64,000 bases of DNA, taken from contig CAJPFG010000006.1 in assembly GCA_905339235.1 (NCBI GenBank), forward strand, positions 124,001 to 188,000. The letters run 5' to 3'. The notes under the pieces were generated by a model that was given only the letters and a program-made list of their open reading frames with translations, ran no database searches and was not told where the DNA came from. Positions 8,345-19,298 of the stretch are shown piece after piece. The stretch's first letter is position 1; every line of letters begins with the position of its first letter. The stretch comes from Phycisphaerales bacterium (GTDB lineage: Bacteria; Planctomycetota; Phycisphaerae; Phycisphaerales; UBA1924). The translations under genes and the position numbers were made by a program.

Positions 8345-9328
8345 ATGGCGGAATCTCTCTCGACCAACCTTGCCGGGGTCATTCTCAGGAATCCCGTGCT
8401 CCTCGCCGCCGGCACCGCCGGGACGCTCGACGAGATGGGCGACGCACTCGATCTCTCGCGCATCGGCGGGATCGTGACCAAGTCGATCACACGCCGGCCC
8501 CGCGAGGGCAATCCGACGTGGCGGATCCTCCCCACCGACGGCGGGATGCTCAACGCGATAGGTCTGGCGAACGTCGGGCTCGATGCCTTCCTGCGCGACT
8601 ACGCGCCCAAGGTCCCCAATGTTCCGACCCGGGTCATCGGCTCCATTGCCGGGTTCTCGATCGACGACTACGTGGCCGTCGCCGCGGCCATGGACGGCGT
8701 CGAAGCGATCCCCGCCGTCGAGCTCAACGTCTCGTGCCCCAACGTCCACGGCGGCGCGGAGTTCGGTTCCGACGCCGCGGCCCTTTCGACGCTGGTGCGC
8801 GAATGCCGAAAGGTGCTCACATCCACGCGACTGTTCGTGAAACTCAGCCCGATTGTGGCCGGGCCGGTTCGGCTCGCCGAGATCGCACGCAGCGCGGTTG
8901 AGCCGGCGGGGTCGCAACCAGCCGGGCCCAACTCACGCCCCGGCGCCGAGGCGCTGTGCATCTCGAACACCCTGCCCGCGATGGCGATTGATGTGGAATC
9001 ACGCAAGCCGAGACTCGCCAACGTCACGGGCGGGCTCTCGGGCCCCGCACTGCACCCTGTCGCCGTCAAACTTGTCCACGATGTGTACCGCGCTTTCGCG
9101 AAGGACTCCGGCACACCGCTGGTGGGCATCGGCGGGGTGATCCGCTGGGAGCACGCGGCCGAGTTCATCCTCGCTGGCGCGAGCGCCGTGGAGATCGGCA
9201 CCGGGCTGTTCGCGGACCCGCGCTGCCCGATCAAGGTGGCGGAGGGGCTGGCCAGGTGGGCGGCGCGGCAGCGCGTCGGGAACATTTCCGAACTCGTCGG
9301 GCGTCTGGAGTTACCGGAGAAGCGGTGA
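8345..9328 (+). CDS. pyrD: Dihydroorotate dehydrogenase, class 1 (PyrDB-like)
   Basis: FMN enzyme oxidising dihydroorotate to orotate in pyrimidine synthesis. The 327 residues start at MAESLSTNLAG; NPVLLAAGTAG and NAIGLANVGLD are FMN-site motifs and the catalytic Cys131 lies in NVSCPN, as in class 1 enzymes. GIGGVIRWEHAAEFILAGA binds the FMN phosphate. Class 1B enzymes use a PyrK partner subunit, which is not nearby. The upstream in-frame Met at 8309 is less likely. Its stop overlaps the next start by one base (TGATG), so it is coupled to the serine hydrolase gene. Confidence 0.92.
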   Translation: MAESLSTNLAGVILRNPVLLAAGTAGTLDEMGDALDLSRIGGIVTKSITRRPREGNPTWRILPTDGGMLNAIGLANVGLDAFLRDYAPKVPNVPTRVIGSIAGFSIDDYVAVAAAMDGVEAIPAVELNVSCPNVHGGAEFGSDAAALSTLVRECRKVLTSTRLFVKLSPIVAGPVRLAEIARSAVEPAGSQPAGPNSRPGAEALCISNTLPAMAIDVESRKPRLANVTGGLSGPALHPVAVKLVHDVYRAFAKDSGTPLVGIGGVIRWEHAAEFILAGASAVEIGTGLFADPRCPIKVAEGLARWAARQRVGNISELVGRLELPEKR

Positions 9329-10509
9329 TGGGGTACTTGATTCTCGGAGTGGCGGCCGCGTTGATCGGCGGAACGAGTCCGGCGGCTGCGGGGATGGTGC
9401 AGCCGCCGCCCGCCGCGGCGGCGACGGAGCCGCCCCGCGACATCACTTCCATTCTCGAGCCGATCATCGCGAAGCACAAAGTGCCGGGGATGGCGGCGGC
9501 GGTGATCCAGGGAGATCGGATCGTGATGCTGGGCGCCGCGGGTGTGCGGGCGGCCGGGCATCCTGAAAAAGCCACCGAGAGCGACCTCTGGCACATCGGC
9601 TCGTGCACCAAGTCGATGACCGCGACGCTCTGCGCTCAACTGATCGAGGACGGCCGGCTCAACTGGAACACCACGCTCGAGCAGGGCTTTCCGGAACTCG
9701 CGGAGCGCATGAACCCCAAGTGGAAGCGGGTGACGTTGACGCAGTTGCTCACGCATCGCGCGGGCGTGCCGCACAACCTCGACCAGGACGGCCTGTGGGG
9801 ACGGGTCTGGAACAGCAACGAGACGCCGGCGAAACTGCGGCTGATGATCGCCGAGTATCTGCTCACCCACGAGCCCGGGTATGAGCCGGGAACCAAGTAC
9901 GAGTATGCCAACGCGGGCTACACGCTGGCGGGCATTCTCGCGGAGCGAGCGGGCGGCGAGCCGTGGGAATCGCTGATCCAGCGCCGGCTCTTCGCGCCCG
10001 TGGGGATCACTTCGGCGGGGTTTGGGGCCCCCGGCGTGCCGGTGGTGATTTCCCAGCCGCGGGGTCACAACGCGGCCGGCGCACCCGTGGAGCCCTCGCA
10101 TGACGCCGACAACCCGGCGGGGATCGGCCCCGGCGGCACCGTGCATCTCACGATCTCCGACTGGGCGAAGTACATCGCGATTCACCTTCGCGGCGACAAG
10201 GAAAATCCTCGCCGCGCCACGCGGCTGCTGGGGCCGGAGTCGTACGACGCTCTCCACACACCGCCGGCGGGCGACTACGCGTGCGGATGGAGCATCACGC
10301 AGCGGCCCTGGGGCGAAGGACGCGTGCTGAACCACAACGGCTCGAACACGATGTGGTTCGCGGTGACGTGGCTGGCCCCCAAACGCGACTTCGCCGTGCT
10401 GGTTGCCTGTAACATCGGAGGCGATGCAGGGAGCAGCGGCGCCGATGAAGCCGTCGGGGCGATGATCCGGGAGATTCAAAGAGGCGCACCGGCGAAGGGT
10501 TCACCTTGA
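9328..10509 (+). CDS. Exported serine hydrolase, beta-lactamase/class C PBP family
   Basis: A 393-residue periplasmic or secreted serine hydrolase. A signal peptide covers about residues 1-22. The SxxK motif is SCTK at 92-95, the YxN motif is YAN at 193-195, and the third motif is HNGSN at about 336-340, where class C enzymes have KTG or HxG. LTHRAGVPHN is also a family mark. Members include esterases, peptidases and beta-lactamases, so the substrate cannot be named. It is translationally coupled to pyrD, and its last 9 bases overlap the convergent adaptor gene. Confidence 0.87.
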   Translation: MGYLILGVAAALIGGTSPAAAGMVQPPPAAAATEPPRDITSILEPIIAKHKVPGMAAAVIQGDRIVMLGAAGVRAAGHPEKATESDLWHIGSCTKSMTATLCAQLIEDGRLNWNTTLEQGFPELAERMNPKWKRVTLTQLLTHRAGVPHNLDQDGLWGRVWNSNETPAKLRLMIAEYLLTHEPGYEPGTKYEYANAGYTLAGILAERAGGEPWESLIQRRLFAPVGITSAGFGAPGVPVVISQPRGHNAAGAPVEPSHDADNPAGIGPGGTVHLTISDWAKYIAIHLRGDKENPRRATRLLGPESYDALHTPPAGDYACGWSITQRPWGEGRVLNHNGSNTMWFAVTWLAPKRDFAVLVACNIGGDAGSSGADEAVGAMIREIQRGAPAKGSP

Positions 10510-11817
10510 CTCGGAAGCGGAAGTCGGCGGTGCGGCCTCGGACATGGCGACCGGGACTCCTTCCGCGAGTTTGTTCAAGGAACTCACGGCCAGTTCGTGC
10601 TCACCCGCCAGGCCGCGGGTGATTTCGATCCAGCCTTCCGCCGGTGGGAGCGATTCGACGATGTGCTCGCGCGCTTTCCCGCCTTCGACCGTGAAGACCT
10701 TCTTCGTGCCCGCGAACTCCAGCAACGCGGCCTCGGGCACAAACGTGATGTTGGCGTCCGTCCGTGTCCGGACCGAGGCCCGCCCGAACGCTCCGGGCTT
10801 CAGCGCGGAATCCCGATTCGGGATGATCGCCTCGAACTCGAACGTGCGGCCGACCACGCTGATCTCGGGCGAAACGCGGCTGACGCGCCCTTCCACCGGC
10901 TGTGCGCTCGCCTCGGTCATCACGAGCGCGCGCTGGCCGTTCTCGACCTGTCCGTTAAAGCGCTCGGGAACGTGGCCGCGGAACTTGATCGGGTCCGCCA
11001 TGACCAGGCGCACCAGCGGGTCGCCTTCGCGCACATATGTTCCTGTGGTCACGAGCCGGGCGGCGACCCGGTACGCGGGCGGTGGCTGGGCGTGACGCCA
11101 TGCTGGGGCGGTGACGCGGCTGTCGGAGAGCCCCTGCTCGGCCGCGGCGAGGTCGGCCCGGCGGCTTCGAGCGGAAGCGATCAACGAACGGACATCGCGG
11201 CGTGCCACCGCCAGATCGCTCAGAGCGGTCTGCCACGCGTTGCGCAGATCGGCGAGATCCTGGTCGCCGACTGCGCCGGGCGTCCGGGTTGCGAGATCAT
11301 TGGTGCGGTTGTACTTGGATTCAGCGTTCTGCGCCATCAGGACCGCGCGGGCGACCGCGGGAACGCTGTCCTCGTCGAACTCCGCGCCCGGCACCGCCGC
11401 GACGCCCAGGCGAGCGAGAATCTCGTCGAGCGCGGCCCGGGCCTGGTGCACGGCCAACTCGTAGTCGGTCGGATCGAGTTGCACGAGCGCGGCGCCCGGT
11501 GCGACCGCGTCGCCCAGGTCGGCGAGAATCTCGGTGACGCGGCCCGGGACCTTGGCGGCGATCATGACGTCTTCCGCGGCCTCCAGCGTCCCGGTCACTT
11601 CCACATACCTCGGAGCATCGCCGACCCGGGAGCGGGCAACCTGCACGGTGACGGCTTGGGCTGTACCCGCGGGGGGCGGCGTGGACGTGGGCCCGCATGA
11701 AGTGAGGGTGAGTACTCCGCCCAGCGCCGCGAGAAGCACGCGCGATCGGAGTGAGAGCGCCTGCCACGGGGGATCGCGGCGAACACGGCTCGTATTGGGC
11801 GGGGGGTCCATTGGCAT
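10501..11817 (-). CDS. RND efflux periplasmic adaptor lipoprotein
   Basis: Membrane-fusion protein linking an RND pump to an outer-membrane channel. Of 438 residues, the N-terminal signal ends in a lipobox (TLTSC), so it should be a lipoprotein. VMIAAKVPGRVTEILADLGDAVAPG is the first biotinyl-lipoyl half, followed by a helical hairpin (about 100-210), the second half around ARLVTTGTYVREGDPL, and a beta-barrel domain with VSRVSPEISVVGRTFEFE. The start at 11817 is preferred over one at 11895, which would run into the divergent pump promoter. Paired with the divergent pump gene. Confidence 0.88.
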   Translation of the reverse strand: MPMDPPPNTSRVRRDPPWQALSLRSRVLLAALGGVLTLTSCGPTSTPPPAGTAQAVTVQVARSRVGDAPRYVEVTGTLEAAEDVMIAAKVPGRVTEILADLGDAVAPGAALVQLDPTDYELAVHQARAALDEILARLGVAAVPGAEFDEDSVPAVARAVLMAQNAESKYNRTNDLATRTPGAVGDQDLADLRNAWQTALSDLAVARRDVRSLIASARSRRADLAAAEQGLSDSRVTAPAWRHAQPPPAYRVAARLVTTGTYVREGDPLVRLVMADPIKFRGHVPERFNGQVENGQRALVMTEASAQPVEGRVSRVSPEISVVGRTFEFEAIIPNRDSALKPGAFGRASVRTRTDANITFVPEAALLEFAGTKKVFTVEGGKAREHIVESLPPAEGWIEITRGLAGEHELAVSSLNKLAEGVPVAMSEAAPPTSASESR

Positions 11818-11934
11818 ACGCGCGAGGGCTCCGGGACAGTACCCCGGCTCAACGGATTTGGCGCGGCGAGCGACCCGGATGATCCGGTGCTCCATAGACT
11901 GCCTTCTCGCTTGTGGGCGTTCCTGGAGGACTGC

Positions 11935-14900
11935 ATGCAGAAACTCGCAGAGATCTGCATCCGGCGGCCCATATTTGCGGGCATGCTGATACTCGCGATG
12001 ATCGTGGTGGGCGCGGCGAGTTTCGCGCGACTGGGCGTCGATCGCCTGCCCTCGGTGGACCTCCCCACGGTCTCTGTGCGGACGACTCTCCCCGGCGCCT
12101 CTCCCGAAGAGGTCGAGACCGAGGTGACCGAGATCGTCGAAGAGGTCGTCAACACCGTCCAGGGAATCGAGGAACTCCGGTCCATTTCCAGCGCCGGCTC
12201 GTCGGTGGTGATCGCGACGTTCCGGCTGGACCGCGAGATCGACGCCGCGGCCCAGGACGTGCGGGACCGCGTCGCGACCATCGCCCGCCGTCTGCCGCAG
12301 GACGCCGAGCCTCCGGTCATCTCGAAGTTCGACAACGACTCAACGCCGGTGCTCACGTTGGCGCTCTCCGGCGAGCGTTCGATCCGGGAACTCACCGAAC
12401 TAGCCGACAAACTGGTGAAAGTGCAACTGGAGCGGTGCAAGGGCGTGGGAGAGGTGGCGATCGTGGGCGGACGGGAGCGGTCCGTCAACCTCTGGGTGGA
12501 CGCCGACCGGCTGGCCGCGCTCAATATCCCGATCACCGCCGTGCGCGACGCGGTCGTGAACCAGAACTCCGACGTTCCCGGCGGAAACGTGACGGCAAAG
12601 TCACGCGAGCAGGTGCTGCGGACGATGGGACGGATCACCGAGCCCGCGGCGTTCGCCGATGTGGTGATCACCATGGCCGACGGCGTGCCGGTCCTCCTGC
12701 GTGACGTGGGGAGCGCCGAGGACGGTGTCAAAGAGGCGCGGTCTTCGGCGAGGCTGAACGGCCGCGCGGCTGTGTCGCTGGAAGTCCGGCGACAGTCCGG
12801 CGCGAATACCGTCGAGGTCATCGAGGGGGTCAAGGCCGAACTCGGAACGCTTTTGCCGCAGATGCCCCCGGGCGTGCGGTTCGAGGTCATCCGCGACCAG
12901 ACGCGGTACATCTACGCGGCCCTGCACGAGATCGAGACGCACCTGGTTCTGGGGTCGATCCTCGCGTCGCTGGTCGTGCTTGTGTTCATGAAGTCCTGGC
13001 GGTCGACGCTCATCGCGGCCGTGGCGATTCCCGCCTCGGTCATTTCGACCTTTGCCGTGATGAAGGCCCTGGGCTTCACCCTGAACAGCGTGACGATGCT
13101 GGCGCTGGTGCTGATGGTGGGCATCGTGATCGACGACGCGATCGTCGTGCTCGAAAACGTCTACCGGATGGTTGAGGAAAAGAAGATGAACCCCCGCCGG
13201 GCGGCGGTGGAGGGCACGCGCGAGATCGGCGTCGCCGTGCTCGCCACCACGCTCTCGCTGGTGGTCATCTTCGTCCCGGTTTCGTTCATGTCGTCGATCT
13301 CCGGGCGGTTTCTGTTTCAGTTCGGCATCACGGCCGCGGCGGCGGTGCTCGTGAGCCTGCTGGTTTCGTTCTCGCTCACTCCGATGATGTGCTCGCGCAT
13401 GCTCCGGCCCGCGGGCGAGCACGGCGCGGCCGCGTCGCGGGGAGGTTTCTACGCATACATCGAGCGCGGGTATCTGTGGATGCTGCGTAAGACCATGCGA
13501 TGGCGGCTGCTGGCGGCGCTCGTGGCGATCGGGGTGGTCGTGTCCGCGGTCCCGCTGTACAAGGTGCTCCGGCAGGATTACCTGCCGAGCGATGTCGATG
13601 AGGCGGAGTTTACCGTGAGCCTGTCGGGTCCGGAGGGGATGAGTTTCGCCGCGATGGACGCGGCGGCCCGCGAGGTTGAGGACGAGATACGCGCGCTTCC
13701 GGCGGTCCGCGCCACCCTCGCCTCGGTGGGGGGCTCGTTCCTCGGCCAGGTGAACAGCGCGAACATCTACGTGCGGATCGCGCCGCACGAGGAAAGATAC
13801 TTCTCGCTCTCCAAACTCTGGCGAGAGGCGATGCGGGGCAAGCCGGCGGAAGCCTTCAGGAACAACTACACGCAGCGAGATGTCATGCTGGAACTCCGCA
13901 AGCGGCTGAGGGGGCACGGCGTGCTGCGGCCTTCGGTCCGCTCGTTTCCGGCGTTCAATATCGGCGGCGCGCCGGTGGATATCGACCTGGCGCTCCGCGG
14001 CCCCGACCTCGCCACGCTCGCGGACGCCGCGGAGCGAATCCGGGCCGATGCCCCGCAACTGGGCGGGCTTCCGGACCTTGACACCACGCTCAAACTCACC
14101 AGCCCCGAACTGCGGGTCGAGATCGATCGCAACCGCGCGGCCGATATGGGCGTGAGCCCGCGCGACATCGGCACCGCCCTGCGGCTGATGGTCGGAGGAG
14201 ACGACGAGATCGCCCGATTCCGGGACCCCAAAACCAACGAGAACTACGACGTGCAACTCCGTCTGCGGGAGCCGGATCGGTCGAACGCCGAGGACATCCC
14301 GCGGCTGCTGGTCTCCGGCGCGGGCGGGGCCGCGGTGGAACTCCGCAACCTCGCGACGCTGCAGACCGCCACGACCGCGGCTCGCATCGATCGGCTCGAC
14401 CGCCAGCGGGCCGCGGGGATCCGCGGCAGCATCGGCCCCGGCTATTCGCTCGCGGACCGGCTCGAAGCGCTGCAGGGCTCGTTCGAGCGGCAGGGCCTGC
14501 CCGCGGGATACTCGCTGAAGGTGCTCGGACGCGGGCGAGAACTCGAGCGGACCTTCCGCGAGTTTCTCTTCGCGTTCGCGCTCTCGCTGGTCTTCATGTA
14601 CATGATCCTGGCGGCCAACTACGAGAGCGTGGTGCACCCCTTCACCATCCTCTTCTCGATTCCCCTCGCGGTGCCTTTCGCGTTTCTCTCGATGTGGATG
14701 ATGGGGGGAACGCTCAACCTCTATTCGGCGCTGGGGATTCTCGTGCTGTTCGGCGTGGTGAAGAAGAACGCGATCCTGCAGATCGACCACACCAACCAAC
14801 TGCGGGCGAAGGGGATGGCGCGGGACCAGGCGATCGTGCAGGCCAACCGCGACCGGCTTCGGCCGATCCTGATGACCACGCTCGCCCTCGTGGGCGGCAT

Positions 14901-15159
14901 GCTCCCGCTCGCGATGGGGACCGGCCCCGGCGCGGAAGAGCGGAGGGCCATCGCCGTCGTGGTGATCGGCGGCCAGATGCTCTCGCTCACGCTGACGCTG
15001 CTGCTGACGCCAGTGGCGTACTCGTACTTCGACGACGCCGGACAGGTGTGGAGTCGACTGCTGCGGCGGGCGCCGCTCGGGGCTCCCACGGAACTCGGCC
15101 CCGCCTCAGCCCGCGTTGACGGCTCGGGAACGCCTCGCCAGGATCCCGTCGAGCACTGA
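11935..15159 (+). CDS. RND efflux transporter, AcrB/HAE1-like
   Basis: Proton-driven inner-membrane exporter of 1074 residues. The N-terminus [19 protein letters not shown] is the first membrane helix; after it come [21 protein letters not shown] of the porter domain, the helices around [18 protein letters not shown] with the proton-relay Asp pair, and the C-terminal helices through [19 protein letters not shown]. The ATG at 11935 has a GGAGG site 6 bases before it. It is divergent from its adaptor across about 117 bases, and no outer-membrane factor gene is present. The 3' end overlaps smc (convergent) by 54 bases. Substrates unknown. Confidence 0.93.
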   Translation: MQKLAEICIRRPIFAGMLILAMIVVGAASFARLGVDRLPSVDLPTVSVRTTLPGASPEEVETEVTEIVEEVVNTVQGIEELRSISSAGSSVVIATFRLDREIDAAAQDVRDRVATIARRLPQDAEPPVISKFDNDSTPVLTLALSGERSIRELTELADKLVKVQLERCKGVGEVAIVGGRERSVNLWVDADRLAALNIPITAVRDAVVNQNSDVPGGNVTAKSREQVLRTMGRITEPAAFADVVITMADGVPVLLRDVGSAEDGVKEARSSARLNGRAAVSLEVRRQSGANTVEVIEGVKAELGTLLPQMPPGVRFEVIRDQTRYIYAALHEIETHLVLGSILASLVVLVFMKSWRSTLIAAVAIPASVISTFAVMKALGFTLNSVTMLALVLMVGIVIDDAIVVLENVYRMVEEKKMNPRRAAVEGTREIGVAVLATTLSLVVIFVPVSFMSSISGRFLFQFGITAAAAVLVSLLVSFSLTPMMCSRMLRPAGEHGAAASRGGFYAYIERGYLWMLRKTMRWRLLAALVAIGVVVSAVPLYKVLRQDYLPSDVDEAEFTVSLSGPEGMSFAAMDAAAREVEDEIRALPAVRATLASVGGSFLGQVNSANIYVRIAPHEERYFSLSKLWREAMRGKPAEAFRNNYTQRDVMLELRKRLRGHGVLRPSVRSFPAFNIGGAPVDIDLALRGPDLATLADAAERIRADAPQLGGLPDLDTTLKLTSPELRVEIDRNRAADMGVSPRDIGTALRLMVGGDDEIARFRDPKTNENYDVQLRLREPDRSNAEDIPRLLVSGAGGAAVELRNLATLQTATTAARIDRLDRQRAAGIRGSIGPGYSLADRLEALQGSFERQGLPAGYSLKVLGRGRELERTFREFLFAFALSLVFMYMILAANYESVVHPFTILFSIPLAVPFAFLSMWMMGGTLNLYSALGILVLFGVVKKNAILQIDHTNQLRAKGMARDQAIVQANRDRLRPILMTTLALVGGMLPLAMGTGPGAEERRAIAVVVIGGQMLSLTLTLLLTPVAYSYFDDAGQVWSRLLRRAPLGAPTELGPASARVDGSGTPRQDPVEH

Positions 15160-18100
15160 CGCGTCCTTCACCTCGACGATCGGCGGCTCGGCATGAAGAT
15201 CGTGGGGCTTGTCCCTGGCGTGAGCGATCTCCCCGCCCTTGCCGACCTCATCGAATCGGACGCTGACGCGGGTAGAAACGCCGCGTTCCTGCATCGTCAC
15301 GCCGTAGAGCCGGTCGGCCTGCTGCATCGTCCGCTTGTTGTGCGTGATGACGATGAAGTGCGAGAGATCGGTGAAGTCGCGCACGGCCTGCGTGAAGCGG
15401 GTGACGTTGCCTTCGTCCAGCGCGGCATCCACTTCGTCCAGGATGCAGAAGCAACTGGGCTTGCTGCGGAAGATCGACATCAGCAGGCCCACGGCCGTGA
15501 GGGTCTTCTCGCCGCCCGAGAGTTGGCTGATGCTGCGGGGCTCCTTGCCCGGGGGCTTGGCGATGACCTCGATGCCGCTTTCGAGCAGGTCGGTCTCGTC
15601 GGTCTCGATCTTCTGCACGGTGCCGTCGGGGCCCTCGACTTCCTTGATGAGGGGCATGAGGCGGACCTCGGCCCGCCCGCCGCCGAACAGCCGACGGAAC
15701 ATGCCGTGATCGCCGCCGAAGTTTTCGCGGATCTTCTCGAAGACCTCGCCGAAACGCGCCTTGCTGACGGCGTTGAGTTCCTCGATGAGTTGGATGAGTT
15801 GCCCGCGGGCCGCGTCAACGTCGGCGACCTGCTTCACCAGGTCCTCGTTGAGAGCCTCCAGGGTGTGCTCCTCGTCGAGAGCGTCCATGTTGACGCTGCC
15901 GAGTTTCCTGATGGCGTCGCGCAGGATCTCGATGCTCCGGGCGGCCTCGTTGGTGTCGATGCGGCTGACGGCGCCGTCGCTCATCATCTCGCGGTATTCC
16001 GCGTACTCGCGGGTGAGGTCGATGCTGATCTCCTCGAGCATCCGCTCTTCGAGGTTCTCGCGCTTCACCTCGACCTCGCGCCGCGAGACTTCCAGGCTGT
16101 GCCAGTCGCGCTCGACCACGCTGAATCGCTGCCGCGCGGCGTGGACCTCGTCGCCGAGTTTGGCGCACGCCGTCTCGGCCTCGCTCAGCGCGGCCCGGGC
16201 GGAGGCCAGTTCTTCGGCGAGGGCCGCGCCGCGCACGCGAGCCGCCTCGCCCTGCTCCACGGCCTGCTCGATGCCGGCCTGGTGCTCGGTGATGCGGTCT
16301 TCCAGCCGCTGTAACTGGGCCGCGAGGTCCCGGCCCTGACGGACGGCCTCGTCCCGGGCCAGTTCCAGGCGGGCGAGTTCGCGACGGCAACCGCTTGCCT
16401 GCTCGGTCAGCCGCCCGACTTCAATCTTCGCGGCGGACATCTGCTCGAGGGCCGAATCGGCTCGTGCCTGGATCGCCCGGACTTCCTGCTCGAGCGACGC
16501 CGCGGCCTGCGTCTCCTCGGCGTGCAGGCGGCCAAGGCTGTCGGCCCGCTCCTGCAGCCGCGTGTGATCGGCCGTGAGCGTGCTCAACCGGTCTTGAACC
16601 TGCACCAACTCCTGCTCCACGCCTTGACGCTCGCGTTCGATGCGGGCCAGGTCGGCGAGCAGCCGCTCGAACTTGTTTTGCTCGGAAATCGCCGTTCGCT
16701 GCTGCTGGGCAAGTAGCGACCGGGCTTCGCCGGCACGCTGGGCCAACCCGGCGGCTTCCGCGTCCACGCCCCGCAGGGCTTCGCGCTCACCGTCGAGCAT
16801 GGCCGCGAGATTCGCGACCTCGGCGGAGAGGGATTCCAGTTCCGCCCGCCGCCGCAGAAGGCCCAGGGATTCATCGCCGGTTCCCGCCGGCCCGGCCGAC
16901 ACCCGCCCTTCGGCGTCGAGGATCGCACCCTCGCGGGTCACGAAGCGGGCCCGGGCTCCGGCGAGGGGCCCGGCCGACAGCAGCATCGCCGCGTCGAGGT
17001 CCCAGACCAGGAACGTGCGGCCGAGCAGGCGGTCGAGCAGATCGACCAGCCTCGGATCGGCCGCGTCGCCCGCGCGGGGCTTCACCAGCGCCCGCAGGCT
17101 GACAACGCGGCCCTTGGGGTCGGAGATTGGCAGACCGTCCATAAGCCCCGCGATGGCGGCGCCCATGTCCGGCGTTGGCACCGCCCCGCCGCCCGATACG
17201 CCCGACATGGGCAGAAACGTCACACGGCCGCCGAGTTCGGCCAGTTCGTCGCGCCCGGGCAGGGACGTCACCGACTCGACCACCAACCCCTGCAGATCGC
17301 CGCCCAGAGCGGACTCCACCGCGTTCGCGGCGTCGGCATCGACTTCCGGTCGCGTTTCGATCAGGTCCGCGAGGGGCGCGATCACGCCCGTGAATCCTTC
17401 GCCACGTGCGCGCTTGTCCAGGACCTGCCGAACCGCTTCGCCGAACCCGGCTCGCGTTTCGACCATCTCCTGCAGTACGGCGCGGCGGGAATCTACGCGG
17501 GCCAGGTCCTGTTCTAGTCGCCCGACGCGCTCGGCCCGCTGCCGGCGATCCTCGGACAGACGCCCGACTTGCGAATCGAGATCCACGACGAGCCGTTCGG
17601 AACTCTGGGCGGCCTCCGCGGCGGCGGTCGCGGCGAGTTCGGACACCCCGGCGTTTTCACGCCCGCTTCTCAGGTCTTCGTCCATCCGGGCGGCGCGCTG
17701 GGAGAGCCGTTCGGTGTGCTCGCGGAGCCCCTCGGCTCGCTTGGCTTCACCGGAGATCGTGGCGAGCAACTGAATCCGGTCACGCTCGATGCGCTGCGAC
17801 GCGGAGGACTTCTCGGCGGCCGCGGCGCGGCGGTCGTTCAGCAACTCCATCACCTCGGCGCGCTGGGCCTGCGCGGCGGCGAGTTGCCGCTCGGCCTCGC
17901 CGGCCTGCTGGGCGATGGCGGTGATCGCCGCCGACTGTGCGTCGATGGCTGATTCGGTGGCGAGGCGGCGGCCCTCGAGTTCGCCCATGCGCTGGCGGTC
18001 GGTCGCGGATTGGCGGCGGGCCTCATCGGCGGCGCGCTCCAGCATGGAACGACGCTGGGCGGCCTGCTGTTCTTCGTGGGTGGCGCTCAGCCGATCCTGA

Positions 18101-19119
18101 TCCAGGCCCTGGACCCGGGTGGAGAGTTCCTGGCGGGAGATCTCGCGCTCCTGCTTGGCGTGTTCGAGTTCGGATAGCACTCGCCCCGACTCGGTGCGCT
18201 CCGCGTCGAGCATGGCCTGACGGCTTGTCAGCCCGCTGAGCCGCTGCTCCAACTCGTCGTATTGCTCGAAGGCCAGCGCCAGCCGCCAGGCCTTCAGTTC
18301 GGTGTCGAGTTCCACGAACTTGCGGGCCTTGGCCGCCTGGCCCCGGACGAGCCGCAGACGCCGCTCCGTGCTGTCCAACTGCTCGCGGACGCTCGTGAGG
18401 TTCGTTTCTGTTCGTTCGAGTTTGCGCTGCGCCTCGATGCGCCGTTGCTTGTACTTCGCAATGCCCGCCGCTTCCTCGAAGATCACCCGCCGCTCCTGCG
18501 GGCTGGCCAGAAGCATCGCGTCCACCTTGCCCTGCTCGATGATCGAGTATGCGTCGGCCCCGACGCCGGTGTCCAGGAACATCTCGCGGATGTCCTTCAG
18601 CCTTGCCACCTTGCTGTTAATCAGGTACTCGCTCTCACCATCGCGATAGAGCCGACGCTCGACTTCCACCACGTCGCTGTCTACCGGAAGGGCGCGGCTG
18701 CCCGTGGGCGAAAGAACCGGGCCGCATTCCGGTCCGGAGGTTGTCGCTTGCCCGTTCATTTCCACGGCCCCGGCCTCGGGGTGAGCCGCCTCGCCGTTGA
18801 GAGGCGATCCGTTCAGAGCAGGGCGGTCCGGCTTCGCGGCGGGCTTGGTGGTGAGGATCGGGTTGTCGAAGGTCAGTTTGACGCTGGCCATTCCCAGCGG
18901 CTTGCGGGCGGCGGAGCCGGCGAAGATCACGTCGATCATCTCGGTCCCGCGCAGGCTCTTGCTGCTGCGTTCGCCCAGGACCCACTTGATGGCGTCAACG
19001 ACGTTGCTCTTGCCGCAGCCGTTGGGCCCGACGATCCCGGTGATCGAGTCGTCGAAGGTGAACTCCGTGGTGTCGGCGAAACTCTTGAAGCCGGATAGGG
19101 TCAGTTTCCGAAGACGCAT
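15106..19119 (-). CDS. smc: Chromosome segregation protein SMC
   Basis: Condensin ATPase that compacts and segregates the chromosome. The N-terminal Walker A is GPNGCGKSN at 31-39; two long coiled coils flank a hinge that begins near [15 protein letters not shown]; the C-terminal signature LSGGEKTL is near residue 1200 and Walker [11 protein letters not shown], near 1226. At 1337 residues it is longer than the usual 1150-1200. Part of the excess is a low-complexity insert at about residues 90-148 in the N-terminal head. The ATG at 19119 has a GGAGG site. No scpA or scpB is nearby. Confidence 0.95.
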   Translation of the reverse strand: MRLRKLTLSGFKSFADTTEFTFDDSITGIVGPNGCGKSNVVDAIKWVLGERSSKSLRGTEMIDVIFAGSAARKPLGMASVKLTFDNPILTTKPAAKPDRPALNGSPLNGEAAHPEAGAVEMNGQATTSGPECGPVLSPTGSRALPVDSDVVEVERRLYRDGESEYLINSKVARLKDIREMFLDTGVGADAYSIIEQGKVDAMLLASPQERRVIFEEAAGIAKYKQRRIEAQRKLERTETNLTSVREQLDSTERRLRLVRGQAAKARKFVELDTELKAWRLALAFEQYDELEQRLSGLTSRQAMLDAERTESGRVLSELEHAKQEREISRQELSTRVQGLDQDRLSATHEEQQAAQRRSMLERAADEARRQSATDRQRMGELEGRRLATESAIDAQSAAITAIAQQAGEAERQLAAAQAQRAEVMELLNDRRAAAAEKSSASQRIERDRIQLLATISGEAKRAEGLREHTERLSQRAARMDEDLRSGRENAGVSELAATAAAEAAQSSERLVVDLDSQVGRLSEDRRQRAERVGRLEQDLARVDSRRAVLQEMVETRAGFGEAVRQVLDKRARGEGFTGVIAPLADLIETRPEVDADAANAVESALGGDLQGLVVESVTSLPGRDELAELGGRVTFLPMSGVSGGGAVPTPDMGAAIAGLMDGLPISDPKGRVVSLRALVKPRAGDAADPRLVDLLDRLLGRTFLVWDLDAAMLLSAGPLAGARARFVTREGAILDAEGRVSAGPAGTGDESLGLLRRRAELESLSAEVANLAAMLDGEREALRGVDAEAAGLAQRAGEARSLLAQQQRTAISEQNKFERLLADLARIERERQGVEQELVQVQDRLSTLTADHTRLQERADSLGRLHAEETQAAASLEQEVRAIQARADSALEQMSAAKIEVGRLTEQASGCRRELARLELARDEAVRQGRDLAAQLQRLEDRITEHQAGIEQAVEQGEAARVRGAALAEELASARAALSEAETACAKLGDEVHAARQRFSVVERDWHSLEVSRREVEVKRENLEERMLEEISIDLTREYAEYREMMSDGAVSRIDTNEAARSIEILRDAIRKLGSVNMDALDEEHTLEALNEDLVKQVADVDAARGQLIQLIEELNAVSKARFGEVFEKIRENFGGDHGMFRRLFGGGRAEVRLMPLIKEVEGPDGTVQKIETDETDLLESGIEVIAKPPGKEPRSISQLSGGEKTLTAVGLLMSIFRSKPSCFCILDEVDAALDEGNVTRFTQAVRDFTDLSHFIVITHNKRTMQQADRLYGVTMQERGVSTRVSVRFDEVGKGGEIAHARDKPHDLHAEPPIVEVKDASVLDGILARRSRAVNAG

Positions 19120-19298
19120 CACAACCTCCGTGTCGTCCCGGGGCGCTCGAGTCCCCGAGCGGCGGCCTCCATGCTCGCCGACCACTCCGGGGTCGGCCTC
19201 AAGGCCGCGTCCGAAGGGTCCACAACATATCGAGTTTTTGGCCCGTCGGCGCGTACTTCCCGCCGACTCGGGCACGAATTCCGCAATCGGCGGGCCGA

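Noticed and set aside
12601-14799. Long minus-strand open frame (732 codons)
   Set aside because: Shadow of the RND pump gene; no motif, His/Arg-rich composition.
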